A stretch of 64,000 nucleotides of DNA from Salinilacustrithrix sp034522155 (GTDB lineage Bacteria; Actinomycetota; Acidimicrobiia; Acidimicrobiales; Salinilacustritrichaceae), in contig JAXHLP010000006.1 in NCBI GenBank assembly GCA_034522155.1, positions 558,001 to 622,000 on the forward strand, in the 5' to 3' direction. A model generated the notes under the pieces. That model saw only the letters and a program-made list of their open reading frames with translations, ran no database searches and was not told the origin of the DNA. Of the stretch, positions 9,118 through 16,848 are shown piece after piece (the first letter of the stretch is position 1; each line of letters starts with the position of its first letter). A program made the translations under genes and the position numbers.

Positions 9118-11091
9118 ATGCACGTTGTTCTCCGCCAGCTGTTCGCCCTGGCATTGGCATTCGTTCCGCTCACGCTTGCGCTCGGTGCCTTGTTCCGTCA
9201 GCGGTCTCGTGCACCGTTGTCAACTGGCTTGGCAGTTGTTGCGGGATTTTCCTCGACCTTTGCGTCGTGGATCGTGTTGATCGGGATCATCGTTCGGCTG
9301 GGACTCCTGTACGGATGGTTGTTGTGGGTTCTCGTACTCGGATCTGCATTGGTGTCCTGCTCCTTTCTGCTTTGGAGGATGGTCGGCGAGCGACGGTCTT
9401 CCGATCTGAGAATGTCGTCCAATCGGAGAATGGAGTCCCGCCAGAGTGCGACGTGGCGGACCGTGGCGCCGAGGACGATATACGCCCTCGCGTTGGTGCC
9501 CGCCGTTCCATTCATTCGCCAGATTCTTGACCGTACCGATTCACTAAGAAGTCCGACTTCATGGTATTATTGGCAGCAGGTCGAACGCGTGGCATACGAG
9601 GGCAGTATTCCCGAGCATTCCATCGAATGGGGCACCCAGATCTCCTCGTTCGACTTTCACACCGGCTTCACTGGGCCCGTGGCGGCTCTTCATCTTGTGG
9701 GCGGTGGGGATTCGTTGGCTGCCGCGCAATGGACCAGGGCCGGTGCGCTCCTTCTCACCCTTCTCGGTGTTGGTTTCGTTGTGCGCGCACTTGGCGGAAG
9801 GCGGACCGGGGTGGTGGCAGCGGCTTTCGGGCTTCTCGCACTGTCCACATTCGCCGTCAAGTTGTCATCACTTCGTCCGGAGACCCTTGCGTACGGACCT
9901 GTCCTTCTCGGTGTTGGTTTCGCGTTCCTCGCCACCGTACGGCGAGATCGGGGGCTGGCAGCGGTCGCGGCGCTGACGTTCGCCGCGAGCGTGCAGATCC
10001 ATGGCGTGGGAGGAACGTTCGGGGCGTGTCTTCTCCTCGGCGTGTTCTGCGCCTGCTTGTTGCCCCCTGAACGAGGCGCGACAGATGCTCTGGGGCAGCG
10101 TGTGCGATCCGTGCTGTGGGTGGGTGGAGGAATCACGGCAGCAACCTTCGCCGCTGGCATCATCGTCACCGGGATGGCGACGCCAGCGGGCTCGTTGGGT
10201 GATGTGCCCGACCTCGAGGCGGACGGCTATGACCCGACGTATGCCTTCCTCGAACTCTCGACGAGTGGACTGGACGAGTCCGAAGGCATCGGCTACGGAG
10301 CGCCGGACAACGAGGCCTTGTTCCGCTCCGGACTTCGCAGCGGGTGGATCGAGGTGGAACCTGATGTCTCGCTCGCGATCGCGGCAGGTCTCATCGTTGC
10401 CGCCGTCGCGGCTGCCTTCGCTACACCTCGCGCTCGACGGTTGGCGGTCTTCACACTCGCCGCATTGGGAGCCGTGTTTCTCTTGTCGCTCTACCTGTCC
10501 AGCGGGTGGGAGACGTACGTGCCTCGTCGGACAGGCTTCCAGCGGGTGCTCCAGCTGTGGTTCGCAGTCGTCGTGGTCGTCGCAGTGGTTCTTCCGTCGG
10601 TGCTGCGACGGGCGCGAGTTGTCACGTCGGTGTTGGTGCTCGGCCTGATGTCAGCCTTGTGGGCTCAGTCCCTGAACGTCGTGGCCTCGTACGCATCCGG
10701 GCAGCCGAGCGCTCGGCAGATCGAGGCGATCGAGGCGCTTCCGATCGAACGAGGGGCGACGATTCTCACGAATGCCTGGACCCAGGGCTACGTGAGTGTC
10801 CACACGCCGGGCGTCGGGCTTCTGGACGGCCAGGCGCCGTACCTCGACGAACCGCTTCTGCGGCGCGCGAACGGGCTGTTGACCTCCGCTCGCGCCTACT
10901 TCGAGGATCCCACAGCTTCGCCGTTCGACTTCGGTCGATTCGAGGTCGACTACGTCCTGGTAGCAACGGAAGCACACGCGATCGGGACGCCCAGCATCTT
11001 CTCGACAGCAGAAGCCGTTTCGGCAGATCCTCGGCTGACGAAGCTCACCGACTCTGCGGGCATGGTCTTGCTCCAGGTCGATGACGCGTGA
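9118..11091 (+). CDS. Large multi-spanning membrane protein, possibly GT-C-like; function unknown
   Basis: 657 residues with about 12 predicted membrane helices, a soluble stretch of some 60 residues around 365-425, and a C-terminal outside domain of about 130 residues. The layout is that of large polytopic glycosyltransferases, but I cannot find a clear acidic pair in the first loop; SIEWGTQISSFDFHTGF after the third or fourth helix has acidic and His residues in about the right place. G+C is below that of the surroundings, especially at the 5' end, as in the preceding methyltransferase gene 26 bases upstream. The two look like one acquired unit. A hydrophobic conduit or sugar transferase for the cell surface is possible. 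Confidence 0.5.
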   Translation: MHVVLRQLFALALAFVPLTLALGALFRQRSRAPLSTGLAVVAGFSSTFASWIVLIGIIVRLGLLYGWLLWVLVLGSALVSCSFLLWRMVGERRSSDLRMSSNRRMESRQSATWRTVAPRTIYALALVPAVPFIRQILDRTDSLRSPTSWYYWQQVERVAYEGSIPEHSIEWGTQISSFDFHTGFTGPVAALHLVGGGDSLAAAQWTRAGALLLTLLGVGFVVRALGGRRTGVVAAAFGLLALSTFAVKLSSLRPETLAYGPVLLGVGFAFLATVRRDRGLAAVAALTFAASVQIHGVGGTFGACLLLGVFCACLLPPERGATDALGQRVRSVLWVGGGITAATFAAGIIVTGMATPAGSLGDVPDLEADGYDPTYAFLELSTSGLDESEGIGYGAPDNEALFRSGLRSGWIEVEPDVSLAIAAGLIVAAVAAAFATPRARRLAVFTLAALGAVFLLSLYLSSGWETYVPRRTGFQRVLQLWFAVVVVVAVVLPSVLRRARVVTSVLVLGLMSALWAQSLNVVASYASGQPSARQIEAIEALPIERGATILTNAWTQGYVSVHTPGVGLLDGQAPYLDEPLLRRANGLLTSARAYFEDPTASPFDFGRFEVDYVLVATEAHAIGTPSIFSTAEAVSADPRLTKLTDSAGMVLLQVDDA

Positions 11092-11135
11092 GCGCGTCCC
11101 CATCGGTCCTGTGCGTTCGAGCGCAGGGAGGCCGG

Positions 11136-11915
11136 TCAGGCGCCGAGTGCGCGGAGTGAGGCCCCCGCCAGCTCGCGGCGGCACACCAGGAGGTCTGGGA
11201 GGTAGGGGTCGGCGTTGTTGTACCGCAGCGGCGAGCCGTCGAGGCGGGACACGTGGAGGCCGTGGTGGCGGGCCACCGCCGCGGGCGCGGCCGAGTCCCA
11301 CTCGTACTGCCCGCCGGAGTGGGGGTAGCAGTCGACCTCGCCCCGCAGGATCGCCATCGTCTTGGCACCGGCCGAGCCCATCTCGACGAGTGTGCCGCCC
11401 AGGGCCTGGCGGACGGTGTCGGCCTCGGCCGGCGGGCGGGTCCGGGACACGACGACCCGGGGTGCGTCAGGAATCGGCGGCAGTTCGAGCGGGTCGTCGG
11501 CGGTGGAGAAGCAGGTCCCGAGCGCGGGCAACGAGACGGCTCCACACACGGGTTCGCCGTCGATGCAGAGCGCGACGTGCACCGCCCAGTCGGTCCGGGG
11601 CGGCTCGGAGAACTCCCGAGTGCCGTCGAGCGGGTCGATGATCCACACCCGGGAGGTGGTCAGCCGGCGTTCGTCCCCGTGGGTCGCGCGGGACTCCTCC
11701 GACAGCACGCCATCGTCCTCACGGACGTGCGCGGCGAGCTCGGCCAGCAGGAACTCGTTCGACCGCCGATCGCCCTCGTCCTTGACGACCGTGGCATCGA
11801 CCCCGCTGGTCGCCAGCTCCCGGCGGGTCTCGACCAGCAGCACGCCGGCCTCGACGGCCAGGCGGCGGGCCAGCGCGTGGTCGGAATCGGTGGGGTCGTC
11901 GGATGGTTGGGTCAC
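11136..11915 (-). CDS. cysQ: 3'(2'),5'-bisphosphate nucleotidase CysQ
   Basis: 259 residues from a GTG at 11915. The family of Li+-sensitive, Mg2+-dependent phosphatases is shown by SEESR (metal-binding acid), WIIDPLDGTREF with the two metal-binding Asp residues, and EWDSAAPAAVA near the C-terminus, where EWD-A-P is typical of CysQ rather than of inositol monophosphatase. It removes the 3'-phosphate of PAP or PAPS, tuning sulfate activation and preventing build-up of toxic PAP. It is divergent from cysDNC with a 90-base gap, which strongly supports this role over a general IMPase. A GACAAT-like sequence lies five bases before the start. Confidence 0.85.
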   Translation of the reverse strand: MTQPSDDPTDSDHALARRLAVEAGVLLVETRRELATSGVDATVVKDEGDRRSNEFLLAELAAHVREDDGVLSEESRATHGDERRLTTSRVWIIDPLDGTREFSEPPRTDWAVHVALCIDGEPVCGAVSLPALGTCFSTADDPLELPPIPDAPRVVVSRTRPPAEADTVRQALGGTLVEMGSAGAKTMAILRGEVDCYPHSGGQYEWDSAAPAAVARHHGLHVSRLDGSPLRYNNADPYLPDLLVCRRELAGASLRALGA

Positions 11916-11947
11916 CTCGGATTGTCTACCAACTGGCCCCACCCGTA

Positions 11948-11953
11948 CATTTG
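11948..11953 (+). promoter_or_regulatory. Putative -10 box TACATT for cysDNC
   Basis: TACATT sits in the 90-base gap between the divergent cysQ and cysD genes, with a leader of about 50 bases and a GGGGAG ribosome-binding site about 12 bases before the ATG at 12006. Confidence 0.3.
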
Positions 11954-12005
11954 CCGGTTCAAGTCCCGTGCGTTCGGATCGATCCCGGGGAGTCGCCCGC
12001 ATCAC

Positions 12006-12980
12006 ATGACCTACGAGCTCACCCACCTCCGCTCGCTCGAGGCCGAGGGCATCCACATCATGCGCGAGGTCGCGGCCGAGTTCGAGCGGCCCGTCCTCCT
12101 GTTCTCCGGCGGCAAGGACTCCGTCGTGATGCTCGAGCTCGCGCTGCGAGCGTTCGCGCCGGGGCCGATCCCGTTCCCGATCATGCACGTGGACACCGGG
12201 CACAACTTCCCCGAGGTCATCGAGTTCCGCGACCGTCGACTGGCCGAGGCGGGCGCTCGCCTGGTGGTGGCCTCGGTGCAGGAATCGATCGACGCCGGCC
12301 GGGTGGTCGAGCAGACCGGGCCGAGGGCGAGTCGCAACCTGCTCCAGACCACGACGCTGCTCGATGCCATCGAGGAGCACCAGTTCGACGCGGTGTTCGG
12401 CGGCGCCCGTCGTGACGAGGAGAAGGCGCGTGCCAAGGAGCGGGTGTTCAGCTTCCGGGACGACTTCGGGCAGTGGGATCCGAAGGGGCAGCGTCCCGAG
12501 CTGTGGAACCTCTACAACGGCAAGCACGCCAAGGGTGAGCACTTCCGGGTGTTCCCGATCAGCAACTGGACCGAGCTCGACGTCTGGCAGTACCTCAAGG
12601 TCGAGGAGGTCGACATCCCGTCGATCTACTTCGCGCACGAGCGCCGGGTGTTCGAGCGCGACGGAATGTTGCTGTCCGAGTCCGACCACATCGAGCTGAT
12701 GGACGGCGAGGAGGTGTTCACCGAGACGGTCCGGTACCGGACCATCGGTGACATGACCTGCACCGGTGCGGTCGAGTCCGGTGCGGCCGACTACGACGAC
12801 ATCATCACCGAGGTCGCCGCCACCCGGATCACCGAGCGGGGTGCCACCCGCGCCGACGACCGTGTGTCCGAGGCCGCCATGGAGGACCGCAAGCGGGAGG
12901 GTACTTCTAGCGTGCGCACGAGTAGGAGCGAGCGAATGAACGACCTGCGCGGCGAGCGCACCCACTTGGGCGTGCGCTGA
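12006..12980 (+). CDS. cysD: Sulfate adenylyltransferase subunit 2 CysD, 3' end altered by a one-base shift
   Basis: 324 residues as read. FSGGKDSVVML is the PP-loop that binds ATP, and HVDTGHNFPE and GGARRDEEKARAKER are conserved CysD blocks. With CysN it makes APS from sulfate and ATP. The protein normally ends in EDRKREGYF or close to it. Here the frame reads EDRKREG and then goes on for 25 more residues. Adding one base between 12901 and 12902 would give exactly Gly-Tyr-Phe-stop (TAC TTC TAG at 12902-12910), so one base is missing. The extension is basic, unlike any CysD tail, and ends just before the cysN start. The core is intact and the enzyme may still work. Confidence 0.9.
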   Translation: MTYELTHLRSLEAEGIHIMREVAAEFERPVLLFSGGKDSVVMLELALRAFAPGPIPFPIMHVDTGHNFPEVIEFRDRRLAEAGARLVVASVQESIDAGRVVEQTGPRASRNLLQTTTLLDAIEEHQFDAVFGGARRDEEKARAKERVFSFRDDFGQWDPKGQRPELWNLYNGKHAKGEHFRVFPISNWTELDVWQYLKVEEVDIPSIYFAHERRVFERDGMLLSESDHIELMDGEEVFTETVRYRTIGDMTCTGAVESGAADYDDIITEVAATRITERGATRADDRVSEAAMEDRKREGTSSVRTSRSERMNDLRGERTHLGVR

Positions 12981-12981
12981 C

Positions 12982-14235
12982 ATGGAGCTGCTCCGATTCG
13001 CCACGGCCGGTTCGGTCGACGACGGCAAGTCCACGCTCATCGGCCGGCTGCTGTTCGACTCGAAGACGATCTTCGAGGACCAGTGGGCCGCGGTCGAGGC
13101 CACGTCCAAGTCCCGGGGTGACGAGTTCACCAACCTGGCGTTGCTCACCGACGGCCTCCGTGCCGAGCGGGAGCAGGGCATCACGATCGACGTCGCCTAC
13201 CGCTACTTCGCCACGCCCCGGCGCAAGTTCATCATCGCCGACACCCCGGGACACATCCAGTACACGCGCAACATGGTCACCGGCGCGTCCACGGCCGACG
13301 TGGCTCTGATCCTCGTCGACGCCCGCAACGGCATCATCGAGCAGTCGCGCCGGCACGCCTTCCTCGCGTCGCTGCTGGGGATCCCGCACCTCGTCGTGTG
13401 CGTCAACAAGATGGATCTCGTCGACTGGAGCGAGGACCGCTTCGAGGAGCTCAAGGCCGAGTTCCGCGAGTTCGCGATGAAACTCGACGTCGCTGACCTC
13501 ACGTTCATCCCCGTTTCGGCACTGCTCGGCGACAACGTCGTCGACCGCTCCGACAACATGAAGTGGTACGAGGGTTCGCCCCTGCTGCGGTTCCTCGAGG
13601 AGATCCACATCGCCTCGGACCGCAACCTCATCGACGCCCGTTTCCCCGTGCAGTACGTGATCCGGCCCATGTCCTCTGACGGCATGGACTACCGGGGCTA
13701 CGCGGGGGTCGTGTCCGGCGGGGTGTTCAAGCCCGGCGACGAGGTCGTCGTCCTCCCCAGCGGGTTCACGTCCACGATCAAGGCCATCGACGGCCCCAAC
13801 GGACCCATCGACGAGGCGTTCTCGCCGATGTCCGTCTCGATTCGGCTGGCCGACGAGATCGACATCAGCCGCGGCGACATGATCTGCCGGCCCAGGAACA
13901 AGCCGCAGGTGGGCCAGGACATCGAGGCCATGGTCTGTTGGATGTCCGAGACGGGTGCGCTGGCCGAACGGCAGAAGCTGGCCATCAAGCACACCACCCG
14001 CTGGGCACGGACGATGGTCACCGACATCCAGTACCGCCTCGACGTCAACACGCTCCACCGCGACGAGGTCGCCGACGAGCTGACGCTCAACGAGATCGGT
14101 CGGGTGTCGCTGCGGACGACGGCGCCGCTCTTCTACGACGAGTACCGCCGCAATCGCAAGACCGGCTGTTTCATCCTCGTCGACGAGACCACGAACAGGA
14201 CCGTGGCCGCCGGCATGATCCTCGGCGAGAGTTGA
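12982..14235 (+). CDS. cysN: Sulfate adenylyltransferase subunit 1 CysN (GTPase)
   Basis: 417 residues, the usual length of a stand-alone CysN without fused APS kinase. GSVDDGKST (10-18) is the P-loop, GITIDVAYRYF is switch I, DTPGH the G3 motif and NKMD the G4 motif. These mark the EF-Tu-like GTPase whose hydrolysis drives APS formation by CysD. The two beta-barrel domains follow. It lies right behind cysD and shares its stop with the TTG start of cysC (TTGA), so cysDNC is one operon. Confidence 0.95.
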   Translation: MELLRFATAGSVDDGKSTLIGRLLFDSKTIFEDQWAAVEATSKSRGDEFTNLALLTDGLRAEREQGITIDVAYRYFATPRRKFIIADTPGHIQYTRNMVTGASTADVALILVDARNGIIEQSRRHAFLASLLGIPHLVVCVNKMDLVDWSEDRFEELKAEFREFAMKLDVADLTFIPVSALLGDNVVDRSDNMKWYEGSPLLRFLEEIHIASDRNLIDARFPVQYVIRPMSSDGMDYRGYAGVVSGGVFKPGDEVVVLPSGFTSTIKAIDGPNGPIDEAFSPMSVSIRLADEIDISRGDMICRPRNKPQVGQDIEAMVCWMSETGALAERQKLAIKHTTRWARTMVTDIQYRLDVNTLHRDEVADELTLNEIGRVSLRTTAPLFYDEYRRNRKTGCFILVDETTNRTVAAGMILGES

Positions 14236-14828
14236 GAACGACGCCGAACACCGTGTGGCACGACTCGGGGCTGCCGCGCGACGCTCGGCCGTCGGTCGGG
14301 GCGACGCTCTGGTTCACCGGGCTGTCGGGCTCGGGAAAGTCGACCGTGGCGGTCGAGGTCGAACGCCTCCTCGTGTCGGCTGGTCAGCACGCCTATCTGC
14401 TCGACGGCGACAACCTCCGGCAGGGGCTCAACGGCGACCTCGGGTTCTCCGCCGACGATCGGGCCGAGAACGTTCGCCGCGTGGGCGAGGTGGCCCGGCT
14501 CTTCGCCGACGCCGGCACCGTGGCGCTGGTGCCGGTCATCTCGCCCTACGTCGCGGACCGGGACCGGGTTCGCGAGATCCACCGACTCGCCGCCCTCCCC
14601 TTTGCCGAGGTGTTCGTCGACACGCCGCTCGAGGTGTGCGAGCAGCGCGACCCCAAGGGCCTGTACAAGAAGGCTCGGGCCGGCGAGATCACCGGCTTCA
14701 CCGGCATCGACGACCCGTACGAAGCCCCGTCGTCGCCCGAGCTGCGCCTGACCCCCGACGACGGCTCGCCGCAGGAGCAGGCGGCACGTGTGCTGACGCT
14801 CCTCGATCGGCTCACCGCCGCCGCCTGA
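14232..14828 (+). CDS. cysC: Adenylyl-sulfate (APS) kinase CysC
   Basis: About 198 residues from a TTG overlapping the cysN stop; a GTG at 14253 is an alternative. GLSGSGKST (30-38) is the P-loop, LLDGDNLR the conserved substrate block, and DPKGLYKKARAGEI with FTGIDDPYE are APS-kinase signatures. It phosphorylates APS to PAPS, the donor for sulfotransferases or the substrate for reduction to sulfite. No PAPS reductase (cysH) or sulfite reductase lies in the window, so PAPS may be for sulfation or be used by genes elsewhere. Confidence 0.93.
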   Translation: MRTTPNTVWHDSGLPRDARPSVGATLWFTGLSGSGKSTVAVEVERLLVSAGQHAYLLDGDNLRQGLNGDLGFSADDRAENVRRVGEVARLFADAGTVALVPVISPYVADRDRVREIHRLAALPFAEVFVDTPLEVCEQRDPKGLYKKARAGEITGFTGIDDPYEAPSSPELRLTPDDGSPQEQAARVLTLLDRLTAAA

Positions 14829-14859
14829 TCCGCCTGGCCGCGGCGGCCGGAAGTGGGCG

Positions 14860-14865
14860 TACCAT
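14860..14865 (+). promoter_or_regulatory. Putative -10 box TACCAT for the GlcD-like gene
   Basis: TACCAT ends 12 bases before the ATG at 14878 with no purine-rich ribosome site between them; predicted near-leaderless start. Confidence 0.4.
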
Positions 14866-14877
14866 CGATCCATCGGC

Positions 14878-16227
14878 ATGGATCAGGGCATCGCCATCCT
14901 CGGCACGGAGCTCGGTGCCGACGTCGTAATGACCGATCCGGACGTGATGGACGCGTTCCGACGGGATCGGGCGATGACGATCGAGCCCGGCCACCCGCTC
15001 GCTGTCGTGCGGGCGCGCGGCACCGCCGACGTCGCCACCACGCTGCGGATCGCTGACGAGCACCGCATCCCCGTGGTGACCCGAGGCGCCGGGACCGGGC
15101 TCTCCGGTGGCGCGGCGGCGATCGACGGGAGCATCACGCTGTCGACGCGTGCGATGACCGACATCGACATCGATCCCGGCGCGATGATCGCCACGGTCCG
15201 GCCGGGTGCGCTCAACGCGGAGGTGAAGGCGGCAGCGGCGGAGCATGGCCTGTGGTATCCGCCCGACCCGTCGTCCTTCGAGATCTGCAGCATCGGCGGC
15301 AACCTCGCGACCAACGCGGGTGGCCTGTGCTGCGTGCGGTACGGGGTGACCACCGACTACGTGCTCGGGATGGAGGTGGTGCTCGCCGGTGGGCGGGTGC
15401 TGCGCCTCGGTGGCACCACTGTCAAGGACGTCGCGGGCCTCGATCTGAAGCGCCTGTTCGTGGGATCGGAGGGCACGCTCGGGGTGATGACCGAAGCATC
15501 GTTGCGGCTGCGCTCGATGCCGCCACCGGTCTCGACCGTGGTCGCGACGTTCCCCGACACGGTCGCCGCCGGCCGGGCCGTGACCCGGATCATGTCGTCG
15601 GTCCGCCCGTCGGTCCTCGAACTGATGGACGGTGCCGCGGTCGCCGCGGTCGACCGCGTGAAGTCCATGGGCCTGGAGGATGTGGGCGCCCTCCTCCTGG
15701 CCCAGACCGACGTGGGCAGCCCGGACGCAGCCGCCATGGCCCGGGACGTGGAGACGGAGGGGGCCACCTATGTCGCCGTCACCGACGATGCCGATGAAGG
15801 CGACATGTTCATGGCCGCTCGACGGATGGCCATTCCCTGCGTCGAGCGACTCGGCACGGTCCTCATCGAGGATGTGGGCGTGCCGATCCCGCGGATCCCC
15901 GACCTGCTGGGCGCCGTCGCTTCGGTGGCGGAACGCCACGGCACCGCGATCCCGGTGATCGGCCATGCCGGCGACGGCAACTTCCATCCCCTCGTGACCT
16001 TCGATCCTCAGGACGCATCGGCGCGCCAGCGGGCCGCATCGGCCTTCGACGACGTGATGACCGCCGCGCTCGACCTGGGCGGCACCATCACCGGCGAGCA
16101 CGGCGTCGGTTCGCTCAAGGTTCGCCATCTCGGCGAGCAGCTCGGTCCCGACGTGTCGGCGGTGAGCCGGTCGATCAAGCTGGCGCTCGACCCGAATGAC
16201 ATCCTCAATCCCGGGAAGTGGCTGTGA
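14878..16227 (+). CDS. FAD-linked oxidase, glycolate/lactate oxidase GlcD-like
   Basis: 449 residues of the VAO/PCMH flavoprotein family. VVTRGAGTGLSGG (68-80) is the FAD pyrophosphate loop, SIGGNLATNAGG and YGVTTDYVLGMEVV follow in order. The C-terminal half carries IGHAGDGNFHP and GEHGVG, His-containing metal/substrate motifs of GlcD, D-lactate dehydrogenase and D-2-hydroxyglutarate dehydrogenase. It should oxidise a D-2-hydroxy acid and pass electrons to a membrane or soluble carrier. No GlcE or GlcF partner is next to it. The exact substrate cannot be fixed from sequence. Confidence 0.85.
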   Translation: MDQGIAILGTELGADVVMTDPDVMDAFRRDRAMTIEPGHPLAVVRARGTADVATTLRIADEHRIPVVTRGAGTGLSGGAAAIDGSITLSTRAMTDIDIDPGAMIATVRPGALNAEVKAAAAEHGLWYPPDPSSFEICSIGGNLATNAGGLCCVRYGVTTDYVLGMEVVLAGGRVLRLGGTTVKDVAGLDLKRLFVGSEGTLGVMTEASLRLRSMPPPVSTVVATFPDTVAAGRAVTRIMSSVRPSVLELMDGAAVAAVDRVKSMGLEDVGALLLAQTDVGSPDAAAMARDVETEGATYVAVTDDADEGDMFMAARRMAIPCVERLGTVLIEDVGVPIPRIPDLLGAVASVAERHGTAIPVIGHAGDGNFHPLVTFDPQDASARQRAASAFDDVMTAALDLGGTITGEHGVGSLKVRHLGEQLGPDVSAVSRSIKLALDPNDILNPGKWL

Positions 16228-16386
16228 CGCGAGCCGGGCCATCCGCTGACCCGGTTGCGGTCGCGGTGTCGTCGAGGACCGAGTCGACCGGCTCGTCGGC
16301 GGAACCCGGTGCCGGGAAGCAAGTCGCTCCATGCCAGCCACCCGAGGGTCGGCCCCGACCCCACGGCGTTGCGCCACACTGGGCGC

Positions 16387-16749
16387 ATGGCCAAGAACGT
16401 GCTCGGTACCGACCTGCAGACCTGCTCGACCGATCCCGTGACCGGGTTCTACCGAGACGGCTGCTGCAACACGGGCGGCGACGACCTCGGCGTCCACACC
16501 ATCTGCGCGGTCGTGACCGAAGAGTTCCTCGACTTCTCCCGGGAGCAGGGCAACGACCTGTCGACACCGATGCCCCAGTTCGGGTTCGCCGGGTTGAACG
16601 ACGGCGACCAGTGGTGTGTGTGCGCCCCGCGGTGGCAGGAGGCGCTCGAAGCCGGCAAGGCACCCAAGGTCGTGCTCGAGGCCACCCACATCCAGACGCT
16701 CGAGTGGTGCCAGCTGGACGACCTGCGCTCCCACGCGGTGGAGCGCTGA
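16387..16749 (+). CDS. DUF2237 family protein
   Basis: 120 residues. The opening NVLGTDLQTCSTDPVTGFYRDG and then CCNTG match the DUF2237 family, small proteins of unknown function known from bacteria, plants and algae. Five Cys residues (including CC and WCVCAP) are conserved in the family and suggest metal binding or a redox role. A CACACT box ends six bases before the ATG, so the mRNA may be leaderless. The 159 bases between this gene and the GlcD-like gene hold nothing else I can name. Confidence 0.85.
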   Translation: MAKNVLGTDLQTCSTDPVTGFYRDGCCNTGGDDLGVHTICAVVTEEFLDFSREQGNDLSTPMPQFGFAGLNDGDQWCVCAPRWQEALEAGKAPKVVLEATHIQTLEWCQLDDLRSHAVER

Positions 16750-16848
16750 CTCACTCCCAGCCGCGCACGTCGTCGAGCTGGCTCGAGGCCGGCAACGGCG
16801 TGGAGCTCGGTGCCAGCGGCACGCGGGCGTGACCGCAGTGCCGAAGCT

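Noticed and set aside
11930..11975. tRNA-like pieces: GGTTCAAGTCC on the plus strand and CAGTTGGTAGA on the minus strand
   Set aside because: They resemble a T-arm and a D-arm but lie on opposite strands, and no acceptor or anticodon stem can be formed around either.
12909..12980. A small separate gene starting at the ATG in 12936 (MNDLRGERTH)
   Set aside because: It is in the same frame as the cysD run-on, very short, and explained by the one-base deletion.
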